This document shows, in pieces, positions 29,602 to 39,700 of a stretch of 42,055 bases of DNA. The stretch's first letter is position 1; every line of letters starts with the position of its first letter. The notes beneath the pieces were generated by a model. That model was not told the DNA's origin. It was given only the letters and a program-made list of their open reading frames with translations, and did not search any database. A program made the position numbers and the translations under genes. Source of the DNA: Chara braunii (taxonomy: Eukaryota > Streptophyta > Charophyceae > Charales > Characeae); assembly GCA_003427395.1 (NCBI GenBank), contig BFEA01000458.1, positions 1,266,102-1,308,156 of the forward strand. The letters run 5' to 3'.

Positions 29602-32490
29602 ATGGTAGGGCAAGGAGTGCTTTCACTGCTTCATAAACAAGGCGACAAAATGAATATAAGAAACTACCACCCCATCACACTGCCGACTGTGGTATACAAG
29701 TTGTTGTCAAAAACTCTGGCCAATCGAATGATCGACGTACTGGAAGACATCATTCACCCATCCCAGACTGGTTGTATGCGTGACCGGAATATTCAGGAAA
29801 ATGTACCACTAGTCAACGAAATGATTAGTCTGGCTCATCAATCAAAATCTAATGCCGCTTTCATCTTCATTGACTTCGAGAAAGCTTATGACCATGTGGA
29901 TTGGATTTTCCTGGATAGATGTCTGGAAACACTGAATTTTGGCCCCAATTTTAGAAGATGGGTGAATATTTTACACTGTAATGCAACCACCAGCGTCGAG
30001 ATAAACGGGTCCCTATCCCCGGAGATAAGACTGCAACGCTCGGTCAGACAAGGCGACCCCATAACCCCCTTTTTGTTTATCATTATTATGGAAGCATTAT
30101 CAGCCAACCTCCGCCAGAACAAGGACTTAGAAAGAATTTGGATCACTGGAATCCCCAGGGACGCGGTCCCGATCTGCTCGCTTTTTGCAGACGACCTTAT
30201 AATCATAGCTGACGCTACACAACAAAATATGGAGGTGATATATAGGCTCATGACCCTATTTTACTCCCTCTCGGATATGACCATAAACTGGGGACAGAAA
30301 ACAATTGGCTGGTGGCTCCACCACCAAGGGGCCCGTCCCCCAGAGGGGCACCACATCACTTGGGTAGCCCCGGACTCCCCCATCCGAGTCTTGGGAGTCA
30401 AGATGTCCGCCCAGGGCAATCCCCCAGAAAACGACGAATGGTTATCAACCCCAGCTTTTGCCAAACTCTCTCGATGGAACCACCAACACACATCACTCTT
30501 CGGGCGAGCCGTGCTAATCAACAACGTGGTGCTAGCAACTCTTTGGTACAAATCGATCCTTTGGCCACTAAGTCCAGAGGCCCTAAGGACTGTGAAGAGG
30601 AAGGTGGCGGCCTTCTTATGGAGAGGAGATAGCGAAANCCCCCANGCCATAAGTCGAGTGGCATGGGACTCAGTTATTCAACCCAAGACAAAAGGGGGCC
30701 TCGGTATCCTAGACCCCCTTTGTCAAACCCAAGCCCTCAGTCTGCAATGGGTGATACGCCTGATTTTCGAAAACCCGCTAGTATGGAGGTCACTAGCACT
30801 GGAACAAATGGTCCGTCTGGCCCTTGAGGCCCCGCCGTCTGTCCACCCTCTAAGTTGGTTAGAGGATAGATATTGGAGAATACCTAGGCGCTTCAGAGGA
30901 ATTGAGGGAAGGAGAGATGGATTTTGGCCCCGGCTATTAAAAATTTGGAGGAAACTTCCCCCCCCAAATCGCCCGCACCCGGACAGGTGGGAGGAGGTGG
31001 CAAGGCAACCGCTCTTTGGGAATAGATGGATCACTAAGGAACACAGTCAAGTATTTTGTAGCTCCGACACCCCATGGAAAGGATGGGTGAAGAACGGGGT
31101 GACGAGAGTGGGTGATCTCTGGGACAAGGAAAGTTTGGATTGGAAAAGTCGGGACAAGATGAGGGATGACTTAAGGTACTGCCATAACATCGAAGCAGCA
31201 CTGGCGGAAATAACGGAAACCCTCCCAGTAGGGTGGTGGTCCATCCTTCACAGAGGAAAGAAACTGAGGGAGGGAGATTGGGTGGCCATGGAAGGAAAGG
31301 TGGCCATAGTGGGCCTGGTTCACCTCATTCGTCCAGAGGAGGCGCTGCTTGAATGGTATACTGTGGAGAGAGGAGGGTGCCTAGCAGGTAACCAGGAACC
31401 CTTCCAATGGACTCAGAAGGACATGCTTAACAGGATTAGGGTCTTGGAGGATGGAAATAATCGACGGGCCTTTTATCCTGAGATTGCACTAGAGGCCCTC
31501 CCCATGGACCCATTGGAATGGGTATGGTACTCCGGCCTGCGAAGCAGCTCTCGACAAACCAAACACAACACGCTATCCGGACTATCAGTCAAAGCNANGT
31601 ATCGAATGCTCAGAGTAAAGCNCTGCTTAAAAGACACGGTGATAGATNGGTGNCAAAAGCACCTCAACGTAGATAGGCAGCTCCTCACCCCGATACGNTG
31701 GTTCAGCGACACCAAATGCAAACNGGNGAAAATTACATCCCTNCAGTGGCAAATCTTACATCGGTGCNTGCCAACCAACAACTGGTTGATCGACCATACA
31801 CANCTAGAACAGCAAGGTCGGGCCCTACCCTGGTGCTCTCGGTGTCTGCTGGGATTTCNGNCTAGGAAAAGGGCAGAGACAATCGAGCACATATTCCTAC
31901 AGTGCCCTGCANCCATCCTAACCTGGAGGTGGTGGGACAGGGTATGGCAACAAATGGTCNCNGGGCACCTGTGGCCTTGGGATTGGNGTGNTATCCTAAC
32001 AGGCCATTACCCGCCCTTCCAAGANGACACCTTTGTGTCCAACATGTTCCATCTCTNCCGGAGAACGGTCNTGTGGGTCCTNTGGTGGCAAAGATGCATA
32101 CTAACTTTAGACCAAGTACGGGTAGAGGGAGAGGAAAGGATGGAACAATTCAAGACACAGTTCCAACTGGAACTCACNCACANGTGGACCTCAATGAAAC
32201 AAACATTANANAAGCTTCATAACCCCAAAGACATCNGGGTACGGTTAACACAGTTCTCCAGGGACTGGTTGGGGGGAGACCGAGAGNGGTGGGTGGCNGA
32301 AGTATGCTGGTCCNGGGGTTGGAGTGTAGAGGAAANGGGGGAGGNCAGCCACGNAGAGGATGTGCCAAGGGACTACAGATTGAGATTCAAGGATTGGCTG
32401 TCAATAGACCCCAATATCCCTATGAGACCTGCAGCGGAATTCCCAGACCCATTCCCCCCCCNCCCACAGTCCTTGGAAGCATACCTGTAA
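29602..32490 (+). CDS. LINE ORF2, reverse transcriptase and zf-RVT domain
   Basis: 962 codons are open. RT motifs in order are [20 protein letters not shown], then [13 protein letters not shown] near 29866 (first catalytic Asp), [13 protein letters not shown] near 30039 and the [11 protein letters not shown] catalytic pair near 30180. Thumb and connection regions follow. At about 31735-31930 is a zf-RVT-type module ([29 protein letters not shown]). The polymerase copies element RNA at the nicked target. About 30-40 residues at the entry to the RT domain were replaced by the plastid insertion, so ORF2 is split. Many Ns occur after 31590. The apparent Met at 29602 lies at the junction and is not a true start. 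Confidence 0.9.
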   Translation: MVGQGVLSLLHKQGDKMNIRNYHPITLPTVVYKLLSKTLANRMIDVLEDIIHPSQTGCMRDRNIQENVPLVNEMISLAHQSKSNAAFIFIDFEKAYDHVDWIFLDRCLETLNFGPNFRRWVNILHCNATTSVEINGSLSPEIRLQRSVRQGDPITPFLFIIIMEALSANLRQNKDLERIWITGIPRDAVPICSLFADDLIIIADATQQNMEVIYRLMTLFYSLSDMTINWGQKTIGWWLHHQGARPPEGHHITWVAPDSPIRVLGVKMSAQGNPPENDEWLSTPAFAKLSRWNHQHTSLFGRAVLINNVVLATLWYKSILWPLSPEALRTVKRKVAAFLWRGDSEXPXAISRVAWDSVIQPKTKGGLGILDPLCQTQALSLQWVIRLIFENPLVWRSLALEQMVRLALEAPPSVHPLSWLEDRYWRIPRRFRGIEGRRDGFWPRLLKIWRKLPPPNRPHPDRWEEVARQPLFGNRWITKEHSQVFCSSDTPWKGWVKNGVTRVGDLWDKESLDWKSRDKMRDDLRYCHNIEAALAEITETLPVGWWSILHRGKKLREGDWVAMEGKVAIVGLVHLIRPEEALLEWYTVERGGCLAGNQEPFQWTQKDMLNRIRVLEDGNNRRAFYPEIALEALPMDPLEWVWYSGLRSSSRQTKHNTLSGLSVKXXYRMLRVKXCLKDTVIDXXQKHLNVDRQLLTPIXWFSDTKCKXXKITSXQWQILHRCXPTNNWLIDHTXLEQQGRALPWCSRCLLGFXXRKRAETIEHIFLQCPAXILTWRWWDRVWQQMVXGHLWPWDWXXILTGHYPPFQXDTFVSNMFHLXRRTVXWVXWWQRCILTLDQVRVEGEERMEQFKTQFQLELXHXWTSMKQTLXKLHNPKDIXVRLTQFSRDWLGGDREXWVXEVCWSXGWSVEEXGEXSHXEDVPRDYRLRFKDWLSIDPNIPMRPAAEFPDPFPPXPQSLEAYL

Positions 32491-32660
32491 CNAATGCCTC
32501 TTCNACCCTTCCATCTTTCCTTNCTTATCCCACCTCATTAGACGCAGCNAAAGGGGAAGGAAGAAGAGTGGCCGAGGAGGGGTCAAGTNGGGAGAACCAC
32601 TGGTGCCCCCCAGTTTGGTTCTTCCTGGACCCCGGCCCTNACACGACAAGAAAAANAAAA
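32491..32660 (+). other. LINE 3' UTR and probable end
   Basis: Follows the ORF2 stop. It contains several Ns and ends in acgacaagaaaaanaaaaat, which is the best candidate for the element's A-rich 3' terminus. No target-site duplication with the 5' end was confirmed. Confidence 0.5.
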
Positions 32661-32810
32661 ATGAAGCTTCAGCAGCAGCAAAACGGCCTGCTACAGGGTG
32701 AAGTGGACCATCAGGCTGTCAAGGAGAAACTAGGCCTTCAGCAGCAGAAATTCGGCGCCTGNCATGGGGCGAAGAGGTTTACTCTCAGCAGCTCAACATC
32801 CTGGGCAGGG

Positions 32811-32902
32811 TCTGCAGACGATCTTCGGAAGTCAGATTTCATCTCAGTTACATCCTGTACAGACGATTTGCGGAAGTTTAGTTTTCATTTCAGTTATACT
32901 CT
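32811..32902. repeat. 45-bp tandem duplication
   Basis: Two diverged units: tgcagacgatcttcggaagt with catctcagttacatc, and tgtacagacgatttgcggaa with catttcagttatactc. No known function. Confidence 0.7.
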
Positions 32903-33033
32903 GATACAACCTGCTTAGTGGGAGGTCTTCTCTAATTTTTTCCACTTTTTCCATGACCTTGCTCAGTCAATCTCCTGGATTCCAGGGTAATCAATGCTGG
33001 CAAGGATCCTCCAAACTGTTTTCCTGATCATGA

Positions 33034-33182
33034 GATGTATATGGGACGGTGGACCCGCTTTCCAGCAGGTGATGCTCCCCACCAATAGATGGAGCCTCTT
33101 CCCGGGTGGTAGCGGTGGCTGCTCTTATCAACACCCCTACCATCCGGGGGGCGTTTTTTTTTATAAAAAAAAAAAAAAAAAA
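33034..33182 (+). mobile_element. dispersed repeat R2, complete copy with A tail
   Basis: Runs from gatgtatatgggacggtgga through tccagcaggtgatgctcccc, accaatagatggagc, gggtggtagcggtggctgct and caacaccccta to a T-run and then an A-run. About 150 bp with an A-rich 3' end, so it is a short retroposon-like unit. Partial copies are at 17501, 17952, 18345 and 33254. Confidence 0.65.
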
Positions 33183-33253
33183 GGGACCGTAGTCCCAATC
33201 CAAACAAACATGTGTTGAGATGTTGTATCCAAGGGACAACAAACACTGTGTTT

Positions 33254-33320
33254 AGATGTATCCAAGCGATGCTGGACCCGGTTTCCAGCAGGTGCCGCTC
33301 CCCACCAACAGATAGAGCAG
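33254..33320 (+). repeat. dispersed repeat R2, partial copy
   Basis: The stretch agatgtatccaagcgatgct, then ggacccggtttccagcaggt and cccaccaacagatagagc matches the first half of R2. It lies about 70 bp after the full copy. Confidence 0.65.
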
Positions 33321-33421
33321 CCCGACAGGCAATGCCTCAATTCTGGTGGTTCTCTTACCAGGGATAGAGGCCTTGCAGAAGAGCACGGGTACCTTTCCCA
33401 TGTGTCGGCCGCATTGCCAAA

Positions 33422-33546
33422 GAGGCCGCCGATTCGATTTATCGACAGCCGCTCTTCCATCTCAGGCCAGTGTGTTACCCGACGCACCTCTGAGAAAATA
33501 GTTGGGAAAGGTACTGGTGGTTTAATTGGAAAAAAAAAAAAAAAAC
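33422..33546 (+). repeat. dispersed repeat R3, copy with A tail
   Basis: The phrase ggccgccgattcgatttatc is at the left; ggaaaggtactggtggttta is at the right and is followed by about 16 A. It matches 24006-24131. Confidence 0.65.
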
Positions 33547-33680
33547 TATACATAGTGGATGGACATACAAAATACATAGCCATGCCATTGGGGTATAACC
33601 GTAATGCCAGGGCGGGGGTGTCTGCCTCTGCTAGGAGTGTCATGGACTTGATCTGGGTACTGCCTGCACACCACCCAATA

Positions 33681-33803
33681 TCGGGACTAATATCGCTTGA
33701 GCCTGGCGTCCGATGTCCAGGTGGTTAGTGGTACACTCGGTAGGGGTAGGGTAGCATGTGAGATCGGGACTAATATCGCTTGAGCCTGGCGTCCGATGTC
33801 CAG
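33681..33803. repeat. 40-bp direct repeat pair upstream of a SINE head
   Basis: A 40-bp phrase beginning tcgggactaatatcgcttga occurs at 33681-33720 and again at 33764-33803. The second copy leads directly into the tRNA-like head. Confidence 0.85.
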
Positions 33804-33890
33804 TTGATGTAGCTCAGTGGTTTGAGCACCGGTTGGAAATGCGCATTGTGGTATGAGGTTGCGGGTTCAAAACTCAATTGCAGCCTTGCG
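33804..33890 (+). mobile_element. tRNA-like SINE head (family S2)
   Basis: The A box is tagctcagtgg at 33810 and the B box ggttcaaaact at 33864, with gttgatg at the 5' end. It closely resembles the head at 35548. The spacing is longer than in a normal tRNA and no acceptor stem can be formed, so it is not an expressed tRNA gene. Confidence 0.65.
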
Positions 33891-34120
33891 CATGGACTTC
33901 GGCAGGGCGTTCACACGGCTGGACACACACTGGGTTGACGCACGGTAAGCTTATACAGACACTGCCTGCATCCCCAGTCTGGCAGACACTGCCTGCACAC
34001 CACCCAAGGGTTGTCCATGGTGTTGTATGTCAGGTCTTGATGCTGCGTGGGTTGCTTGTGGTTGTTGCTCGTGTTGTTCTGTTGATCTCCCCAGTCTGAC
34101 ATATCACATACAGGGGCCGT
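33891..34120. other. body sequence of the SINE cluster
   Basis: No gene. The phrase cactgcctgcacaccaccca near 33988 repeats one near 33659. Probably SINE body or flanking duplicated sequence. Confidence 0.35.
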
Positions 34121-34124
34121 TTGC

Positions 34125-34190
34125 GACTGTTGCTCAAATGGTAGAGTGTTCAGGTCACATGCCATAGATCGAGTTCGAGTCTGGCTTGGG
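34125..34190 (+). mobile_element. tRNA-like SINE head, third type
   Basis: An A-box-like ttgctcaaatgg at 34130 and a B-box-like agttcgagtct at 34172. The head is followed by gggactttggggggagttct. A degenerate RNA polymerase III head is the likeliest reading. Confidence 0.45.
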
Positions 34191-34262
34191 ACTTTGGGGG
34201 GAGTTCTTGTCCAACTTAGCCTGTTATCTCTTCAAACGAACACGTAGTTCCCTCTACATAAT

Positions 34263-34388
34263 ACTGCACATATCTGGCCTTCGAGCACATACATCTCTCT
34301 ATACAGTTACACAGAGCACACATAGACTGCACATATCTGGCCTTCGGGCACATATATCTCGCTATACAGTTACATAGAGCACACATAG
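34263..34388. repeat. 63-bp tandem duplication
   Basis: Two units begin actgcacatatctggccttc at 34263 and 34326 with about 90% identity. Partial further units (agccttcgggca, agcctctgggca) follow to about 34455. Confidence 0.85.
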
Positions 34389-34679
34389 CCTTCGGGCAGA
34401 TAAAAAACACATGGCCCTATGGGCTCATACAAACATACATAGCCTCTGGGCACACACACATACACACAACTACGATACTGGGCTGGGGGGGTCTCAGGTA
34501 TACGATGGGATCTACTCACGCATGGCTTAGCTTTAGGGTAGGGGTAGGGATATAGGTCATTCCAGCTAGTTTGAGTTCCGCCTAGCCTTGGGTAGGCTAG
34601 GGGAAGGACGGTAGGATGTGTCCGCGGACGCTGGCCTGCCTTGCTTAGGTAATTCTGTTGGGTAGCCTCTCTGAATTGG

Positions 34680-35068
34680 GCCTGTAGAAGATTGCATGAG
34701 CCTGGCGTCTGAAGTTCTCGTACGACAAGGTTCGTCCCCTTCCACTTCCAGCAGGGCTGGGAGGTTGACCCAACCTTGGTGCTTGTCACTGCTGTCTGGT
34801 CCAAGTTGCCCTCGATACTGGTAGGGTGATGGTCCTGAGTGTTGGTCACACTGAGGTAGGATAGTAGGGACAAATGGTGCACTGGGAGTATTAATGTGGG
34901 GATGGGTAGGGTAGGTGGCCTATCTTGTCAGGACAACCATTGTCTGCCGCTACCAACAAACACCACAAGTTTGGTCCTTGGCCTCTAAAACACCTTGGGC
35001 TTTATAAATAATAAAAAGTAAAAATAAAAAAATAAAAATAAAAATAAAAATAAAAATAAAAATAAAAA
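34680..35068 (+). mobile_element. SINE body with (AAAAT)n tail, copy 1
   Basis: The body contains gagcctggcgtctgaagtt, a ggtgatggtcctgagtg motif and gaggtaggatagt. It ends with tttggtccttggcctctaaa and a tail of about nine AAAAT units. The 3' end matches 24365-24460 and the body matches 35070-35320, defining family S2. Confidence 0.65.
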
Positions 35069-35325
35069 AGTCTGACGTCCGATGTTTCCGGGCGAGGCTT
35101 GCCGCATGTGCCTTAACCGGGCCAGGAGGGGTTTCAAGGCTGACCGCTTGACCTGACCTAGCCCCGGTGCCTAAAACTGTTGTCTGGTTTACGCCATCTT
35201 TTGGAATAGCAAGGTGATAGTCCTGAGTGATTCACACTGTGGTAGGATAGTTGAGATAGGGATGCGCTAGGAAAATTGATAAAAGGATGGGTAGGAGGGA
35301 GGTCTCACAATAAAAAATATTGTCG
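35069..35325 (+). mobile_element. SINE body, diverged copy 2
   Basis: It shares, in order, a gtctgacgtccgatgt motif, a ttgtctggttt motif, ggtgatagtcctgagtg and gtggtaggatagt with copy 1. The 3' end is lost or replaced by caataaaaaat. Confidence 0.55.
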
Positions 35326-35546
35326 AGACAGTCAATGGTTGTAATGGAATCTTTGAGGACCGCTCCTCAGTCCCACAAGGAGAGGCAGTGACCCCATGTG
35401 TCCGGACTCCAGCATCGTTTTCTTGGGGGAAAAAAAAAAAACTACATTTTGTCACCGTTCTACGTAACCCTACACCTCACCTTACAAAAAAACAAGTGGG
35501 AAATGTGATATGAAATTCGCCCCATGACCAAAACAGGAAGGAGTCC
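35326..35546. other. no gene recognised
   Basis: Short A-runs and mixed sequence between two SINE copies. Confidence 0.3.
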
Positions 35547-35612
35547 AGTTGATGTAGCTCAATGGTTAGGGCACCGATTGGAAATATGCATTGTGGTATG
35601 AGACTTTGGTCA
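35547..35612 (+). mobile_element. tRNA-like SINE head (family S2), truncated
   Basis: The stretch agttgatgtagctcaatggt, then cattgtggtatgaga is nearly identical to the head at 33802. It breaks off before the B box at gactttgg. Confidence 0.65.
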
Positions 35613-35768
35613 AACGGCAACCTACATTACAATACAAGTCAAACAAAACATCGCTGTATTTTTTTTTTTACATGAATGGACAATGCACTTTATATCGGAG
35701 CCTAACTTTCCTTCTAACTCTCTTTTCACCTATCCTTGGTCAGTACCAAAGATTGATGAAAACTTTGG

Positions 35769-35892
35769 CAACATCTCTCCTAACCACGATACATTACTAA
35801 AATTTTGCACCGCAAAATTTGACTAATTTTGACACATCTCCCGTAACCACGATAAATTTTAAAAATTATGCAAAGCAAAATTTGACTAACTA
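35769..35892. repeat. 62-bp direct tandem repeat
   Basis: Both units contain acatctc, taaccacgata and gcaaaatttgacta. They sit immediately left of the large hairpin. Confidence 0.7.
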
Positions 35893-36180
35893 ATAACCGT
35901 TTCGTCAAAACTGACATATTATATTTTTTGAACGAAATTAAAATTGAGTTTTTGGACCAAAATCCGGTCCAAATTTTTGGCGATTGGGGGTCCGATTTTC
36001 CTAGAACGCTGGACCCCCTAGATGTATTTAGTCGCAGCTTGAGATCAGAGGGTCCGGCGCTCTAGGAACGCCGGACTCCTAAGAGCCAAAAATTTGGACT
36101 GGATTTCAACCCAAAAACTCAATTTTAATTTCATTCAAAAAATATAATATGTTTGTTTTGAATAAATGGTTGTTAACTCC
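35885..36180. mobile_element. AT-rich hairpin (foldback/MITE-like) element
   Basis: Arms of about 90-100 bp pair across the region. The left arm has gacatattatattttttgaa, gaaattaaaattgagttttt and ggtccaaatttttggc. The right arm has gccaaaaatttggactgg and the inverse of the rest. The 100-bp loop contains a second pair, cctagaacgctgga against tctaggaacgccgga. There is no coding capacity. Confidence 0.75.
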
Positions 36181-36249
36181 TCAAATCTGTCAAAGTTATC
36201 TTTACTTTCATATTTTAAAATTATAATTCTCTGATAGATGGCGTATGAC

Positions 36250-36710
36250 TATATTACTCGGCTTAGGGACTCGTTTGACCTACCTACTAATACATCTATG
36301 CTATCAAGTTCTACATTGAAGTTTTTCTTAGGTTCACGGCTCATGGCTCGACCATCCAACTTAGAGAGTGGTTAGGTCTCTGCCTAAATCTTTCTTAACA
36401 TGAAAGTTGATCACCCAACTTACGGACTTGTCCAGTACTTTTTAGTTAGCTAAAGACATCAAGGAATCTGAGTCACCCAACTTAGGGACATGTCAGACCT
36501 TCTTTAATAAACCTCCCAATGAAAACATACAGTTGGATCACCTAATTTAGGGACATGTAAAACTTCATAAAATCACACAATGAAACAAGCATTTTGAAAA
36601 AAAAATAAACATGCAATCAAACCACCCAACTTATGAATATATCTGCCCCTTTAGAAAACAACTCAAAAACATACAGCACCAGATCACCCAACTTAGGGAC
36701 ATGTTTGACT
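36250..36710. repeat. tandem repeat, 60-80 bp period, conserved 22-bp core
   Basis: The core atcacccaacttagggacat (plus gt) recurs in seven versions near 36257, 36351, 36411, 36472, 36537, 36618 and 36682. The core is far better conserved than the AT-rich spacers. No coding frame is shared. Confidence 0.8.
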
Positions 36711-39700
36711 TTGGTTCATCCGGTCAATGCAGACAAAACTAACCTTCTTCCCTCATTTACGACCCCCCATTTCATTATTTTTGCCTTTATAAAAATAAAT
36801 GACTTTCACACATACTTTATTTACTTGATTCAAATTGCATCATGAAATAAAATGTATAAACAATAAGTAAATCAGTTATACTACATCCAAATAAAAAGGT
36901 AGTACAATTTGGGGAACCTAAGATTTACACACGTGAGACTTCGGTGTATCTTTTAGTTATCTGCCGCAAAACTCCGTTTGCATTTCGGTAGAGTTCCCAC
37001 AATTACGTTGGTAGTCTGAGCTCCCATTAAGTAGGCAATAGTTAACCAAATACAGTCTGGTCAAGATAGGATCCTGGCAGTTGTCCTCCCATCACTAAGT
37101 CTCACTAAGATGGTACGAGAGGGTCAGATGAGAAAAAAATCACTTACTTCCTTAAACTCTCACAAGGAGTCTTTGAAACTATCGTTCTGCGCAAGGGGCA
37201 CAACAATCACGATAGTAACAAAAGTAGTAATAGTAGTAGTTTAAGTAAAATGAAATGACAGAAGCTGTGTAAAGTACTGCAACAACAACAATCCTAATAA
37301 AGCGGTCTCGGCCTAATCCGCAAAACGAGCAATAACAACAAGAATCAGTCGAGGAACAATGACGTTTGAAATCTAAAGAACAAAAATACATGTGCTACAG
37401 ACCAGCACCAGACTGAAGAGGTAGTTGCTCGCGTTTGAGGAAAACAATTGCTATTGTGTTGAAAAAAAAAAAAACAGTTGTGAACTCCAAGCGCCTGTAG
37501 TGCGGCCCTGAAGCAAAATAATAACAAAGTACTGCGAAAAATTGTAGTACTATAATGCAGAAATTAACGGTACCGTATTGTAGAAACGACAGCACCGCCT
37601 CTGAACAAAATGGCAGCAATGGTATGTGTAACAGAGACGCCACACAATAAACAACACCTCCTCAATGATGAGCAACAACTGCATGTTGTAGACAAATGCT
37701 TTGAGTTTTCGAACAACGTTCTTGAACAAAAAACTGCAGCACCCCAAATAAAGAATCACCAACCCAAATGAGGAACAAGAACCCCTACTGAGTCATAGTC
37801 GTGCCATGGTGAAGATCATAATTTCCCGCCTGTTATAACAATCAGCTTAACAACGAGATCCTACACGAGTTAAACATGCTAACACCCTTGGTCCATCAAA
37901 CACCATACCGCCCAGTCAATCATCATCAAGCAATGTCGGTCTCTAGCAGGCATGCACCAACTTCCCATAGTATAACCGATAACGATCTCTCAATCTGTGA
38001 ATCCTCACTATGTCAACATGATTACCCAAAAAAATAACGACACCAACTAAGCACAACCATATCATACTGCCACCCAATAGACTAGGTGAGTTTATTTCTT
38101 ATATTTGCTTCCCTCCTCCTTTCGATCTTCTCCTCAATGTCTTATCACCTACTCTACTACCAACAAGACCAGTCACATTGAACTCACTTTACGTCATTAG
38201 GCAACTCATTCACCCACACTAAACGGGCTTTAAACAACATTAGTAAATTTTTTTCCACTTCCCACTCCTCTTTCTCATCCCTTCCTACCATCGCTGAGTT
38301 TGCTTTTCACACAATGCATATGCTGCCACTTCCACCCATATGAATACAACAAGAAAAAAAACAAGTAACAGGGAAGAGAAACCACGCACTTTCAATAGAT
38401 CAGGTAAGTATCATTCGACCTCCCTTTCCCCTTTCTTCCTTTTCTCTACCTCTCTTTGTTTCCTGCTATCATTAAACCCATTCACTCTCCTTACCTCTCT
38501 GTTTCATCCTTTCGCCTACTTCGACTTATGCTGTCGAGAATGAACGAAACAATAGGAAAAATGAATGCATATAAGTTATCTTTCCGGTCCGGTATAGTCC
38601 AGACGGCGCGCATTCCATTCGATGGAAGAACATGTTGGCATGTATGTAGTCCGCTTGCCTTTGCTAAACCGTCTACTCCGTCTCTCTCTGCTCTTCACTC
38701 TCTTTCCTCTCTCGCCATCTCCTTGCTTTATACTTGTCACTTTCCCACTTTCTCTCCTCTCTCAATGCCCCCCTTTAACAAATACCCCCCCCATCCTTCA
38801 TCCTTGGTGCGCTCAACTCTCAATATATCCGACCATAACTCAATTGGATTTTCGTATGCAAGTGCCTTGCAAATCGATGTCATATTGTCGAGCGCATGAT
38901 CCCCACAAACGGAATCTTGCTGGTCGCATCACGCATGATTGGCAGATTCACGAGTCGCACCACATAAGGGGAAGCAGTAGAACCACTCTAGCCGAGTGCG
39001 CCAGCTATACCTCCATCGAGCCCCTACGACGGGATAGGGCCTCACTATGGTACAACTGACCTCCACCGGTAGGAGCTGTCACCATCCCTTGGGTGGGTGT
39101 ATCCCCGCCGAGCTACTGAACCACGAGCGAAAGCCTTGACGTGCAATCAAGGAGGTGGCCCAACCGAGGGCGTTTCCCGTATGCTGTAACACTGAGGTAC
39201 ACGCGGTCAAAGCCTAGATCATGTCGGAGGGCGCAGTGTCCTGGCCCTTTGTGGTGTAACAAATGCACCCTTTTCACGGTCCTAGGTAGTGTGTTAGGTC
39301 CGTCCTATGCATGGCCTGTTTCTTAGACTGATCTAGTTGACACTCCCACGACAAAAGGGTGGGGGTGCGCTGCTGAACTTTCCTTTGGTTCACGCAGGCT
39401 CGGTGCCCTGCTGTACAACAAAGCACTACCGGACTGTGGCCGTGGTAGCCGTCGGGCTCGCCCAAGGATGCGATAGTGAAAGACCAACGCAATCTTTTCA
39501 ACGACACGTCAAGTCTTAGTATCCAAGTTATGGGGTAGGTACAATGATTGCAAAAGTTCAGAAAAGAAAAATGTACAGAAAAAAAAATAAAAAAAGAAGA
39601 GAAAAGTGCAAACAAAGCGTTGAGTTTCACGCCTTCCGAATCCAGACCGCTACTTTAGAGATGTCGGATAAGACGGTCCCTAACAGTCGTGGCGCTAGGG

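Larger units (their letters stand above)
24728..32660 (+). mobile_element. non-LTR retrotransposon (LINE), nearly full length, defective
   Basis: About 7.9 kb holding ORF1 (24765-27535) and ORF2 (about 27840-32490), with AP endonuclease, reverse transcriptase and a zf-RVT domain in the order typical of plant L1-type LINEs. The 3' end is probably near 32660, where an A-rich stretch follows the stop codon. It cannot encode intact proteins. ORF1 has a TAG in its zinc knuckle and an inverted duplication, and a frameshift lies near 27490-27535. The endonuclease has two TAG codons, a TGA is at 28921, and 270 bp of plastid DNA interrupts ORF2 with loss of LINE sequence. Frames are otherwise long, so inactivation is fairly recent. 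Confidence 0.9.

Noticed and set aside
36250-36710. CRISPR array
   Set aside because: The core repeats are imperfect, the spacers are related to one another, and the window is clearly eukaryotic.
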